In this document: piece after piece, positions 1 through 8,969 of the stretch
Layout of the letters: every line of letters begins with the position of its first letter
How positions within the stretch are numbered: position 1 is the first letter of the stretch
Origin: Actinomadura madurae
GTDB lineage: Bacteria; Actinomycetota; Actinomycetes; Streptosporangiales; Streptosporangiaceae
Reading direction: 5' to 3'
Assembly: GCF_900115095.1 (NCBI RefSeq)
Contig: NZ_FOVH01000017.1
Coordinates: 143,282 to 207,281 of the forward strand
DNA length: 64,000 nt
Translations under genes and position numbers: made by a program
Notes under the pieces: model-generated
The model's database searches: none
Told to the model about the DNA's origin: nothing
What the model saw: the letters and a program-made list of their open reading frames with translations, nothing else

Positions 1-2
1 AC

Positions 3-239
3 ATCGACCGGCTCTTCGCGCTGCGCCGCACCGCGTTCACCGACCCGCGCTCCTACTTCCACAAGTACGCGCACGAACTGGACGAGGACGAGACGGCCGC
101 GTTCGCGCAGCGCGTGTGGCGGGACGTCAACGAGATCAACCTCGTCTCCAACATCCTGCCGACACGCGCCCGCGCGACCCTCGTCCTGCACAAGGACCGC
201 GACCACGCCGTCCAGCGCGTCCGGCTCCGTAGAATTTGA
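3..239 (+). CDS. coaA: Type I pantothenate kinase, C-terminal 78 residues (gene enters from the left)
   Basis: This is the 3' end of a gene that starts outside the window. The reading frame from base 3 runs to TGA at 237-239 and encodes 78 residues. Recognisable stretches are DPRSYFHKYA near the start, WRDVNEINLVSNILPTRARA in the middle and a final HAVQRVRLRRI, which match the C-terminus of bacterial type I CoaA. The enzyme phosphorylates pantothenate, the first step of coenzyme A synthesis, in the cytosol. The ATP-binding half is not visible. It converges on the PhoX-like gene. In actinobacteria coaA often lies near glmM/glmS, which fits glmM further right. Identification rests on the C-terminal motif only. 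Confidence 0.85.
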   Translation: MDRLFALRRTAFTDPRSYFHKYAHELDEDETAAFAQRVWRDVNEINLVSNILPTRARATLVLHKDRDHAVQRVRLRRI

Positions 240-407
240 TCTCTCTCCTCCTTCGGGCCTGGCGGCCTTCCATCGTCGAGAGATCCGGCGATCGCTGGCA
301 TCGCTCCGGCTCGCCTTGCGGCTCGCTGCGCGATCAGTTTCTCGCAAGCTCGAAACTGCCTTCGGACGCGATCGCACGCCGGAGGTCCTCGCGTGGCCGC
401 CGCCCGG

Positions 408-1778
408 CTAGCGGCTCCAGGGGCCGGTGACGGCGAAGGTGGTGCCCGGGTCGTAGACGTTGACGTACATCGTCCGGTTGTCGGGGCTGAAGGTGACGCC
501 GGCGAACTCGCCCCACTCGGGCTCGCTCTCGGTGCCGGTGTTCTGCCGGTTCCGGGCCACCGGGTAGACCGTGCGCCGGCGCGACACGCCGTAGACGTGC
601 TGGGCGCCGCCGCCGTCCTCGCAGACCATCAGGCCGCCCTGCGGCGCCAGGCAGATGTTGTCGGGCGACTCGCCGGGCTTCTGCACGTCGGAGTCCGGGC
701 CGAACACGATCACCAGGGTGAGGCGGCGGTGCCGCGGCTCGTACGACCACACCTGCCCGAAGTGGTCGGCGCGCGACCCCTCGGCCGTCTTCGCGAAGCT
801 CGACACGAAGTAGACGCGGTCGCCGCCCCAGTAGCAGCCCTCCAGTTTCTGCGCGTGCGTGACGCCGCCCGGCCCGAAGTCCTGGAACCGGATCGCCGTC
901 TCCTTCGCCAGCGGGTCGGGGACCTTCTTCCACTCGACGTTCCGGAACACCGTGCCGGGTTCCCGCACGGCCGACAGGTCGGGGACGTCGGGGACGCACA
1001 GCGCCTCCAGCCGGCCGCCGGCGCGCAGGCTGCCGAACCCGCCGCGCGGCTTCTTCGGCAGGAACCGGTAGAACAGCCCGAACGGCTTCTCGAACGCGTC
1101 CTCGGTCTCGTAGACCGTGCCGTCGCGCGGGTCGACGGCGATCGCCTCGTGCTGGAACCGTCCCATCGCGGTCAGCGGCTCGGGGACGGTCCGCTCCTGC
1201 CGATAGGGGTCGACCTCGAAGATGAACCCGTGGTCCTTGGTGTAGTCGCCGGTCCCGGCCTTGTCCTCGGTCTCCTCGCAGGTCAGCCAGGTGTGCCACG
1301 GGGTGGGGCCGCCCGCGCAGTTGACGGCCGTCCCGGCGATCGCGACGCGCTCGGTGTGCACGCGCCCGGCGCGGTCGACCTCCAGCGCGGTGCAGCCGCC
1401 GAGGCCGGCCGGGTCGTAGGTGACGCCCTTGACCGGCGGCACGCGGTTCTCGGCGTCGGGACGGTTCTCGTGGTTGCGGACGAGCCACGTGCGGCCCCCG
1501 CGTCCGGGGAAGGCGGCCATGCCGTCGCAGTGACTCGGCACGGGCCCCTCTCCCGAGCGCAGCGGCTCACCCTCCCGGGACAGGACGGTGTAGCGGAACC
1601 CGCGCGGCAGGTCGAGCAGGCCCTTCGGATCGGGCACGAGCGGCCCGTACCCGTCATGGCCGCCGGTCGGCGCCGCGGACGCGGCCCCGGCGAACAACTG
1701 CTCGACGGCGCCGGTGAAGGCGATCCCCGCCCCGACGGCACCGGTCCCCGCCAGGAGCTGGCGGCGCGAGACTGACAT
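408..1778 (-). CDS. Tat-exported PhoX/DUF839-family protein
   Basis: The protein has 456 residues. It begins MSVSRRQLLAGTG, a twin-arginine signal (SRRQLL) followed by a hydrophobic stretch and AAS/AAP cleavage-like residues near position 35, so export by the Tat pathway is likely. The body matches the DUF839/PhoX family, with landmarks LVRNHENRP, TPWHTWLTCEE, HGFIFEVDP and SPDNICLAPQGG. Characterised PhoX proteins are calcium/iron-dependent secreted phosphatases, but many relatives of this size are untested. The start at 1778 was chosen because AGGGAG sits seven bases upstream and the Tat signal begins there, although the frame stays open upstream. It is divergent from the DUF4132 gene and convergent with coaA. 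Substrate unknown. Confidence 0.8.
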   Translation of the reverse strand: MSVSRRQLLAGTGAVGAGIAFTGAVEQLFAGAASAAPTGGHDGYGPLVPDPKGLLDLPRGFRYTVLSREGEPLRSGEGPVPSHCDGMAAFPGRGGRTWLVRNHENRPDAENRVPPVKGVTYDPAGLGGCTALEVDRAGRVHTERVAIAGTAVNCAGGPTPWHTWLTCEETEDKAGTGDYTKDHGFIFEVDPYRQERTVPEPLTAMGRFQHEAIAVDPRDGTVYETEDAFEKPFGLFYRFLPKKPRGGFGSLRAGGRLEALCVPDVPDLSAVREPGTVFRNVEWKKVPDPLAKETAIRFQDFGPGGVTHAQKLEGCYWGGDRVYFVSSFAKTAEGSRADHFGQVWSYEPRHRRLTLVIVFGPDSDVQKPGESPDNICLAPQGGLMVCEDGGGAQHVYGVSRRRTVYPVARNRQNTGTESEPEWGEFAGVTFSPDNRTMYVNVYDPGTTFAVTGPWSR

Positions 1779-1983
1779 GGGCACACTCCCTGGTTCTGGA
1801 ACGATCAAAGACCTCCCAGGCCGTTGTAACACGGGTCTCACCGCACCGGTATGGCACACATGCACAGTGCCGTGCAGGTGGTCGTCAAGAACCGGTGTCG
1901 CCGGCATGGCCGGCGGCCGGAACTCCGGGGTCCGCGCCGGCGTCGGACGATCAAGAAGCGACCCCTGCCCTGAAACCGGAGCG

Positions 1984-4203
1984 ATGACAGAGAACCCCCG
2001 CATCGAAGACGCCCCCGAAAGCGCGCTGCCCCGCCTGCTCGTCGAGCCGCCCTGGACCGGCCCGAGGCGGGCGGACGCGGAGCCGGTCGTCCTGAAGGGG
2101 CTGAAGCGCCCGAAGACGCCCGCCGAGGAGTCGTGGCCGCCCGGCCTGCGCGAGGAGTGGCTGAAGACTCCGGACGGCTTCGCGAAAGCGTACGAACCGC
2201 TTCCCGAGGACACCGACTGGGACGCGGTGGCCGAGCACTACCGCAGCGGCGCCGCCCTGGGCGAGCCGCGGGGCGGGGAGCGCAGCCGCAGGTACCACCG
2301 GCTGGTGATGCAGGGACCCGGCGACCTCGCGGACGAGCTCCTCGCCGACGAGCGCTACCACGACGACTGGGCCGGCTGGGTGTACCGGATCCCGCTCAAG
2401 CACTTCGCCGCCCGGCGCGGCATCGCCGCCCACAGGCTGATCCTGCACGCGGCCAAGGAGCACATCAGATGCGCGGAGGCCCTCGTCCCGTTCCTGGACG
2501 ACGCCACGGCGGCGCTGATGGTCAACGCGCTCGGCCGCGTCGACGAGGCCGCGCGGCTCTGGTTCGGCTGGCACGGCCCGGCCGCGGCCCCGTTCGTCAT
2601 CCCGGACGCGCTGCGCAAGCCGGGCCCCAAGCGGACGAAGGCCGAGCAGGGGCTCATGCTCATCGGCCGCGAGCACGGCGGGGACTGCCTCGTCGAGGCG
2701 GCGCGGCGGTACGGGGACGAGGCCGTCGCGGCGATGGGCGCGCTGCGCACCGATCCCCTCGACCAGTACCCCGACGAGCTGCCGGAATGGGACGAGGAGG
2801 TCGTCCGCGACAAGCTCCCGCAGATCCTGCTGCGCGGCCGTGAGCGGGCACTGCCGGTGCGGGCCGCCCGGAACTTCGTGACCATGCTGCTGATCTCCAC
2901 GCCCAAGGACCCCTATCCGGGGTGCGAGCAGGTCATCGACCTGTGCGATCCCGGCTCTCTCGCCGACTTCGCCTGGGCCCTGTGCGTGAACGACCGCTCC
3001 AGCGGGCTGTGGGCCGCGCCGGGCGTGCAGTACGCCCTGCGGCGGCTCGGCGACGCCGGCACCGCCGCGCGCCTGGCCGCCCGGATGGCGCGCTGGGACA
3101 ACTACTACACCTGGACGTTCAAGGGTCTGACGGCGCTGGACGTCCTCATGGCGATCTACACGCCCGGAGACGCCACGCTGCGCCATCTGGACCGGCTCGC
3201 CCGCCGGGCCGCCGACGCCAAGCACATGCGTCCCCAGGCGCAGGGCCGGCTCAACGCCGTCGCCAGGGAGCGCGGGCTCACCTCCGAGCAGCTCGCGGAC
3301 CGGCTCGTCCCCGACCTCGACCTGGACGCCGACGGAAGGATGACCCTCGACTACGGCGGGCGCCGGTTCGTGGTCGGGTTCGACGAGCAGCTCAAGCCGT
3401 TCGTGACCGACGAGGACGGCAAGCCCCGCAAGTCGCTGCCCAAGCCCGGCGTCAAGGACGACGAGACCCTCGCGCCGGCCGCCTACAAGCGCTTCGCCGA
3501 CCTCAAGAAGGAGGCCCGGACGGTCGCCGCCGACCAGATCAAGCGCCTGGAGCGCGCGATGGTGACCGGGCGGTCCTGGACGCCGGAGGAGTTCCGCGCC
3601 CTCTTCGTCGAGCAGCCGCTGATGGGCCACATCGCCCGGCGCCTCGTGTGGGCCGCCGGGGACGCGGTGTTCCGCGTGGCCGAGGACGGCACGCTCGCCG
3701 ACGTCCACGACGACGAGTTCACCCTGCCGCCGGACACCGCCGTCACCCTCCCGCACCCGGTCCTGCTCGACGAGAAGACCGTCGCGGCCTGGGCCTCGGT
3801 CTTCGCCGACTACGAGGTCCTCCAGCCGTTCGAGCAGCTCGGGCGTCCCGTGCACGTGCTCGCGGACGACGAACGCGACGGCACCCGCCTGGCGCGCTTC
3901 GAGGGGCGCACCGCCCACTTCGGCAGGTTCCTCGGCATGACGTCCCGCGGCTGGGAGCTCGGTGACAAGGAGACCGGCGGGTTCCGCCGCCAGGTGAACC
4001 TGATGACACCGGACGGCCGGCACGTGATGGTGGCCGTCGAGCCCGGCATCCGCGTCCTGTCCCCGGAGGAGTACGCCGAGCAGACCATCGAGCGCGTCAT
4101 GCTGATGACGGGCCGCTACTCCGGCACGGGGCACCCGTTCGGCGCGCTCGACCCGGTGACCGCGTCCGAGATCATCGCCGAGCTGACCCGCGTCACCGGC
4201 TGA
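1984..4203 (+). CDS. DUF4132-domain protein
   Basis: A 739-residue cytosolic protein without signal peptide or membrane segment. The C-terminal third (from about residue 460, DLDADGRMTLDYGGRRFVV, through SWTPEEFRALFVEQPLMGHI to the end) resembles DUF4132, found in E. coli MolR/YehI-like proteins and in many actinomycete proteins beside WGR domains. The N-terminal part is alpha-helical and rich in charged residues. The start at 1984 is the first ATG after the divergent promoter region and gives a normal N-terminus; GGAG lies only two bases upstream, so the ribosome site is weak. A 30-base perfect palindrome follows the stop codon. The biochemical function of the family is unknown. Confidence 0.7.
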   Translation: MTENPRIEDAPESALPRLLVEPPWTGPRRADAEPVVLKGLKRPKTPAEESWPPGLREEWLKTPDGFAKAYEPLPEDTDWDAVAEHYRSGAALGEPRGGERSRRYHRLVMQGPGDLADELLADERYHDDWAGWVYRIPLKHFAARRGIAAHRLILHAAKEHIRCAEALVPFLDDATAALMVNALGRVDEAARLWFGWHGPAAAPFVIPDALRKPGPKRTKAEQGLMLIGREHGGDCLVEAARRYGDEAVAAMGALRTDPLDQYPDELPEWDEEVVRDKLPQILLRGRERALPVRAARNFVTMLLISTPKDPYPGCEQVIDLCDPGSLADFAWALCVNDRSSGLWAAPGVQYALRRLGDAGTAARLAARMARWDNYYTWTFKGLTALDVLMAIYTPGDATLRHLDRLARRAADAKHMRPQAQGRLNAVARERGLTSEQLADRLVPDLDLDADGRMTLDYGGRRFVVGFDEQLKPFVTDEDGKPRKSLPKPGVKDDETLAPAAYKRFADLKKEARTVAADQIKRLERAMVTGRSWTPEEFRALFVEQPLMGHIARRLVWAAGDAVFRVAEDGTLADVHDDEFTLPPDTAVTLPHPVLLDEKTVAAWASVFADYEVLQPFEQLGRPVHVLADDERDGTRLARFEGRTAHFGRFLGMTSRGWELGDKETGGFRRQVNLMTPDGRHVMVAVEPGIRVLSPEEYAEQTIERVMLMTGRYSGTGHPFGALDPVTASEIIAELTRVTG

Positions 4204-4209
4204 GGCGGG

Positions 4210-4239
4210 CCTGCCGTCCACCGATCGGTGGACGGCAGG
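4210..4239 (+). terminator. Terminator after the DUF4132 gene
   Basis: The 30 bases form a perfect palindrome (15-base arms, CCTGCCGTCCACCGA and its complement) that starts six bases after the TGA. Only TT follows, so this is a typical actinomycete hairpin without a long U tract. Confidence 0.75.
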
Positions 4240-4292
4240 TTCAACCGGTCGAGGCTCATGCGGGACGGGTGCTCGCGGCGAGCATTTTCCGC

Positions 4293-6449
4293 ATGACGAA
4301 TCTCACCGTACGCATGGCCCGGTGGAGCGCCGGGCACCCCTGGCGCGGGATCGCCGCCTGGTTCCTGTTCGTCGCCCTGTGCCTCGGGATCGGGATCGCG
4401 GCCGGCGGGCACGCCGCCACGACCGAGGACTACCGCATCGGCGAGGCCGGGCGGGCGGAGGCGATGGCCGCCGAGGGCGGCCTGCAGCAGAAGCCCGTCG
4501 AGCACGTACTGATCACCGGCACCGGCGCGGCGGCCGACGCGGCGGCGCGGGACGCCGCCGCGCGGATGGAGCGGCTCCCGGAGGTCGAGTCGGTGTCGGC
4601 GCCCGTCCGGTCGAAGGACGGCTCAGCGGTCCGCGTCGACGTGACGATCAAGGGCCCCGAACTCCAGGGCAAGGACCACATCGAACCCCTGCACGCCCAG
4701 ACGGCCGCCGTGCGGGCCGCGCATCCGGGCGTGCGGGTCGAGGAGACGGGCAGCCCGTCCATCAGCAAGGGGGTCGGCGAGCTGCGCGACGACGACCTCG
4801 CCCGCACCGAGGTGATCGCCCTGCCGATCACGCTGGTCACCCTGCTGGTGGTGTTCGGCTCGTTCGCGGTCGCGATCGTTCCGGTGGTGCTCGCGCTGAC
4901 CTCGATCGCGGCGGCGATCGGCCTGTCGATGCTCGCCTCGCACGTGTTCCCGGACGCCGGGGTCGGCGCCAGCGTGATCCTGCTGATCGGCATGGCCGTC
5001 GGCGTCGACTACACGCTCTTCTACCTCAAGCGGGAACGGGAGGAACGGGCCCGCTCGGCCGGCCGGCTGAGCGCGCGGGCGACCGTGGAGATCGCCGCGG
5101 CGACGTCCGGGCGCGCGGTGGTGGTGTCCGGGCTGGCGGTCGCGGTGTCCAGCGCGACCCTGTACCTCGCGGACGACGTGATCTTCTCCTCGATCGCGAC
5201 CGCCGCGATCGTCGTCACGCTGGTCGCCGTCGTCAGCTCGCTGACCGTCCTGCCCGCGGTGCTGGCGAAGCTCGGCGGGTGGGCGGAGCGGCGGGCCGCC
5301 CGGCGCGGGAAGGCCCCGAAGGCTCCGCGGACCGGAGGCGGCCGGATCACCAAGGCGATGCTGGGGCCCACGGGCAGGCACCCGGCGGCGACCCTGGCGG
5401 TGTCCGTCCTGGCCATGCTGGCCCTCGCCGCGCCGCTGCTGAACTTCAACCTGACCGACATGGGACGCGACAGCCACCCGCGCCAGATCCCCGCCATGCA
5501 GGTCTACGACCGGCTGAACGCGGCGTTCCCCGAGCTGAAGGCCACGCACCGGATCGTCGTCAAGGCCGACGCCGGACGCGCGCCCGACGTGACCGCCGCC
5601 CTGCGCGACCTGGCCGGGCGCGCGAAGCGCGACCCGCTGCTCGCCGGCACGTCCGAGCTGCACGCCTCGCCGGACCGGCGGATCCACCTCCTCGAACTCG
5701 CGGTGCCGCACCACGTCAGCACCGACGAGGCACAGCGGTCCCTGGACCGGATCCGCGGCGAGTACGTGCCCGCGACCGTCGGGAAGCCCGGCATGGAGGC
5801 CGCGGTGACCGGGGACGTCGCCCGCTACGCCGACTACCCCGAGCACCAGAAGAGCAAGCTGCCGTTCGTCGTCGGGGCGCTGCTGCTCGTCACGTTCGCG
5901 ATGACCGTGTGGGCGTTCCGCTCGGTCGTCCTCGGCCTGATCGGCGTGCTGCTCAACCTGCTGTCGGCCGGGGCCTCGCTCGGGGTGCTCGTCCTCGTGT
6001 TCCAGGGGACGTGGGCGGAGGGGCTCCTCGGCTTCACCTCCACCGGGTCCGTCGGCTCCCGCGTCCCGCTGTTCCTGTTCGTGATCCTGTTCGGGCTGTC
6101 GATGGACTACCAGGTGTTCGTGATCAGCCGGATCCGCGAGGGGGCGCGGCGCGGCGTCCCCACGCGGCAGGCGGTGCTGGACGGGGTCGGCGGCTCGGCG
6201 AGCGTGGTGACCAGCGCCGCGTTCGTCATGGTGACGGTGTTCGCGAGCTTCGTCTTCGTCCACATCATGGAGCTGAAGCAGATGGGCTTCGCGCTCGCGG
6301 TCGCCGTGCTGCTGGACGCCGCCGTCATCCGCATCATGATCCTCCCGGCGCTGATGCTGCTGCTCGGCGACCGGTGCTGGTGGCCGTCCCGGGTGGCGCG
6401 CCCGGCGGTGGCGGGGGCGGCCGAGCCCGCGCGGCAGAACGTAGGCTGA
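4293..6449 (+). CDS. MMPL-family RND exporter
   Basis: About 718 residues with the two-fold MMPL architecture: an N-terminal helix (about 22-38), a periplasmic loop, a cluster of membrane helices (about 185-325), a second loop, then another cluster (about 535-700). Both halves carry the proton-relay motif of the family, GMAVGVDY (Asp239-Tyr240) and FGLSMDYQVF. Such proteins export lipids, siderophores or drugs using the proton gradient; the substrate here is unknown. ATG 4293 was chosen over GTG 4269 because the protein then begins at a normal basic N-terminus before the first helix. A sensor kinase follows six bases after the stop, so the exporter is probably co-transcribed with its two-component system. 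Confidence 0.88.
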   Translation: MTNLTVRMARWSAGHPWRGIAAWFLFVALCLGIGIAAGGHAATTEDYRIGEAGRAEAMAAEGGLQQKPVEHVLITGTGAAADAAARDAAARMERLPEVESVSAPVRSKDGSAVRVDVTIKGPELQGKDHIEPLHAQTAAVRAAHPGVRVEETGSPSISKGVGELRDDDLARTEVIALPITLVTLLVVFGSFAVAIVPVVLALTSIAAAIGLSMLASHVFPDAGVGASVILLIGMAVGVDYTLFYLKREREERARSAGRLSARATVEIAAATSGRAVVVSGLAVAVSSATLYLADDVIFSSIATAAIVVTLVAVVSSLTVLPAVLAKLGGWAERRAARRGKAPKAPRTGGGRITKAMLGPTGRHPAATLAVSVLAMLALAAPLLNFNLTDMGRDSHPRQIPAMQVYDRLNAAFPELKATHRIVVKADAGRAPDVTAALRDLAGRAKRDPLLAGTSELHASPDRRIHLLELAVPHHVSTDEAQRSLDRIRGEYVPATVGKPGMEAAVTGDVARYADYPEHQKSKLPFVVGALLLVTFAMTVWAFRSVVLGLIGVLLNLLSAGASLGVLVLVFQGTWAEGLLGFTSTGSVGSRVPLFLFVILFGLSMDYQVFVISRIREGARRGVPTRQAVLDGVGGSASVVTSAAFVMVTVFASFVFVHIMELKQMGFALAVAVLLDAAVIRIMILPALMLLLGDRCWWPSRVARPAVAGAAEPARQNVG

Positions 6450-6454
6450 TCGGC

Positions 6455-7624
6455 ATGGCGCGGCCCGGCGAACGTCCCCAGGTGCGGGCGCTGCGCAGGT
6501 GGTACGCCGCCGCCTGGGTGGTGTTCGGGCTGGTCCCGCCCGCGCTGGCGGTGTGGGACCAGCCGGACTCCACCAGGTCCGCCACGCTGTCGCTGCTGTC
6601 GGTGATCGGGCTCTGCTACCCGATCACCGGGACGTTCCCGGGGAATCCGGCGCTCCGCCGGTTCACGTTCCTCGGCGTGCTCGTCGCGGGGATCGGCGCC
6701 GTCGCCTACCTCATGGACGGCGCCGCGTCCCTGCTCATCGTCTCGCTCCCGCACTTCTGGATCCTCGCGGGGAGCCCGCGGCGCGCGGTCGTCCTCAGCG
6801 GTGCCGCCGCCGCGGCCGCGGTCGCCGGCGACGCGGTCCGGTCGGCGCCGGACGGCGCGCAGCTCAGCGGCAACTCCGTCGCCGCGCTCATCGGCTACGC
6901 GGCCGGGGTGCTGTTCGGGCTGTGGATGCACCGGGTCGTCGGGCAGCACGACGCGCGCGCCCGGCTCCTCGCCGCCGACCTGGAGGACGCCGAGCGGCGG
7001 CTCGCCGAGGCGCAGCGCCGGCAGGGCGCCGCCGACGAGCGCGAACGGCTCGCCCGCGAGATCCACGACACGCTCGCGCAGGGGTTCGCGTCCATCGTCG
7101 TCCTGGCCGAGGCGGCCCGGACGGGCCTTCGCGCCGACCCGGACCGCAGCGCCCAGCAGCTCCTGTCGATCGAGCAGACCGCCCGGGAGAACCTCGCCGA
7201 GGCGCGCGTCCTCGTCGGGACGGCGTCGGCGGGCAGCGTCGCCCCGGCCTCCGTCGCCCGGACGCTGCGCCGCACCCTCGACCGGTTCGCCGAGGACACC
7301 GGGCTCACCGTCACCGCCGACCTCCCGGACGTCGACTGCGACCAGACGACCCGGATCGCGCTGCTGCGCTGCACCCAGGAATCGCTCGCCAACATCCGCA
7401 AGCACGCCGCCGCGTCCACGGTCGGGGTCGTCCTCGAACGCCGCCCGCACGGCGTCGAACTGGAGATCACCGACGACGGGCGCGGCTTCGCGGTCGCGGA
7501 GTCCCGCGGCTTCGGCCTGGACGGGATGCGCCGCCGCCTCGCCGAGCTCGGCGGCGAGCTCACCGTGACCAGTTCCCCCGGCGACGGCACCCGGGTCCTC
7601 GCCACGATCCCCGCGAAGGCATGA
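6455..7624 (+). CDS. Two-component sensor histidine kinase, NarL/LiaS type
   Basis: A 389-residue kinase. The first 160 residues form about six hydrophobic helices with very short loops, so it probably senses within or close to the membrane. A coiled linker (about 165-198) leads to the HisKA_3 dimerisation helix with RLAREIHDTLAQG, phospho-acceptor His204. The HATPase domain shows an N-box (CTQESLANIRKHA), a G1 box (DDGRGF) and GFGLDGMRRR. It lies between the MMPL exporter and a response regulator whose ATG begins two bases after this stop codon. The expected role is to sense envelope or export stress and phosphorylate the downstream regulator; the signal is unknown. Confidence 0.92.
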   Translation: MARPGERPQVRALRRWYAAAWVVFGLVPPALAVWDQPDSTRSATLSLLSVIGLCYPITGTFPGNPALRRFTFLGVLVAGIGAVAYLMDGAASLLIVSLPHFWILAGSPRRAVVLSGAAAAAAVAGDAVRSAPDGAQLSGNSVAALIGYAAGVLFGLWMHRVVGQHDARARLLAADLEDAERRLAEAQRRQGAADERERLAREIHDTLAQGFASIVVLAEAARTGLRADPDRSAQQLLSIEQTARENLAEARVLVGTASAGSVAPASVARTLRRTLDRFAEDTGLTVTADLPDVDCDQTTRIALLRCTQESLANIRKHAAASTVGVVLERRPHGVELEITDDGRGFAVAESRGFGLDGMRRRLAELGGELTVTSSPGDGTRVLATIPAKA

Positions 7625-7625
7625 C

Positions 7626-8252
7626 ATGACCGGCAGGCTCAGGATCATCGTGGTGGACGACCACACGGTCATGCGCGCGGGCCTCGTCGCGCTGCTGGCC
7701 GCCGAACCCACCATCGAGATCGTCGGCGAGGCCGGCGACGGCCGCGAGGCGGTGGCGCTCGCCCGCCGGCTCCGCCCCGACGTCGCGCTGCTCGACCTGC
7801 GGATGCCCGTGCTGGACGGCGTCGCCGCCACCACCGAGATCGGCGCCGCCGGGACCCGCGTCCTCGTCCTCACCACCTACGACACCGACACCGAGATCGA
7901 GCGCGCGATCGAGGCCGGCGCCATCGGCTACCTGCTGAAGGACACCACCCGCGAGCAGCTCGTGGACGCCATCCACGCGGCGGCCCGCGGCGAGACCGTT
8001 CTCGCGCCCCGCGTCGCGGAGAAGCTCGTCGCCCGGATGCGCCGCCCCGAGCCGGCCGCGCTGACCGCCCGGGAGATCGACGTGCTCCGGGCGGTCGCCG
8101 ACGGCCTGTCCAACGCCGAGATCGGGCGGCGGCTCGTCATCGCCGAGGCGACCGTCAAGACCCACCTCCTGCGCGTCTTCGCGAAGCTGGACGTCAGCGA
8201 CCGCACCCACGCCGTCGTCGTCGCCATGGACCGCGGCCTGCTCGCGCGCTAG
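7626..8252 (+). CDS. LuxR/NarL-type response regulator
   Basis: A 208-residue regulator with a receiver domain (1-120) and a LuxR-type HTH (about 142-205). The acidic pocket is Asp11-Asp12, the phospho-acceptor is Asp57 in LLDLRMP, and the conserved lysine is in YLLKDT. The HTH reads LTAREIDVLRAVADGLSNAEI and EATVKTHLLRVFAKL. It is the cognate partner of the upstream kinase and a candidate activator of the MMPL gene. Its last four bases overlap the convergent ABC permease gene. Confidence 0.94.
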   Translation: MTGRLRIIVVDDHTVMRAGLVALLAAEPTIEIVGEAGDGREAVALARRLRPDVALLDLRMPVLDGVAATTEIGAAGTRVLVLTTYDTDTEIERAIEAGAIGYLLKDTTREQLVDAIHAAARGETVLAPRVAEKLVARMRRPEPAALTAREIDVLRAVADGLSNAEIGRRLVIAEATVKTHLLRVFAKLDVSDRTHAVVVAMDRGLLAR

Positions 8253-8965
8253 TCGGCGCTCGCGACCGCGAGGGTGCGGAGCCGGACGGTGGCGAGGGCC
8301 GTCGCGGCGGCCGTGACCACCACCAGCAGCGTGATCGCCACCGGCAGGTCCACCACCGACTTGACCGGCGACGCTCCGGTGAGCGCGTCGATCACCGACA
8401 GCGCCCACTGCTGGATGGACGCCTGCTGCGCGCCCGGCGCGAACGTCCCGAGCAGGGTCTCCCACACCAGCGCGTACAGCAGGCCGATCGTGACGGCGTT
8501 GCGGCTCGCGACCGCGAGGGCCACGAACACCGCGCTGTAGGTGAGGCCGCCGACCAGCGTGCCGACCGCGAACGCGGGCGTCAGCCCGGCCGTCGTCCCG
8601 GTCAGCAGGAGCGCCGCGAGGGCCGTCGGGACGACCGCGAAGGCCGTCACCAGGACGATCGCCACGACCAGCTTCGTCAGCACGACCACCTCGCGCCGGA
8701 TCGGCTTGGTCAGCACGTACATGATCTGGCCGTCGTCGATCTCCGGCCCGATCACGCCGCTGCCGGCGATCAGCGCGAGCAGCGGCAGCAGCGTCGCGAG
8801 GCCGAACGTCTGCAGCACGTTCGCCGAGATGTCCAGGTCGTTGTTGCCGGTCACCCGCAGGGCGGCCGCGAGGAGGAGCAGGAGCAGCGGCAGCCCCAGC
8901 AGGAGCAGGGCCCGCTTGCGGCCGAGCATCGCCCGGAACGTGATCATCGCGATCGTTGCATTCAT
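8249..8965 (-). CDS. ABC transporter permease (ABC-2-like)
   Basis: A 238-residue membrane protein with about six helices: the first at about 16-36 (ALLLLGLPLLLLLLAAAL), the last ending near 230. The short loop EIDDGQIMYVLTKPIRR resembles the cytoplasmic elbow of ABC-2 permeases such as NosY. It is the last gene of a four-gene minus-strand operon (ATPase, permease, ATPase, permease) and starts four bases after the preceding ATPase stop. The substrate is unknown; gene order suggests it works with the ATPase at 8970-9881. Confidence 0.82.
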   Translation of the reverse strand: MNATIAMITFRAMLGRKRALLLLGLPLLLLLLAAALRVTGNNDLDISANVLQTFGLATLLPLLALIAGSGVIGPEIDDGQIMYVLTKPIRREVVVLTKLVVAIVLVTAFAVVPTALAALLLTGTTAGLTPAFAVGTLVGGLTYSAVFVALAVASRNAVTIGLLYALVWETLLGTFAPGAQQASIQQWALSVIDALTGASPVKSVVDLPVAITLLVVVTAAATALATVRLRTLAVASAD

Positions 8966-8969
8966 GGGA

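Noticed and set aside
240..407. A small gene or terminator between coaA and the PhoX-like gene.
   Set aside because: Frames here have no recognisable content, and only weak pairing (AGTTTC/GAAACT around a 10-base loop) is visible.
408..4221. Long open frames antisense to the PhoX-like and DUF4132 genes (for example 393-1775 plus and 1951-4221 minus).
   Set aside because: They are G+C-driven shadows: compositions are dominated by Arg/Ala/Gly/Pro without family motifs, while the opposite strand has clear domains and codon bias.
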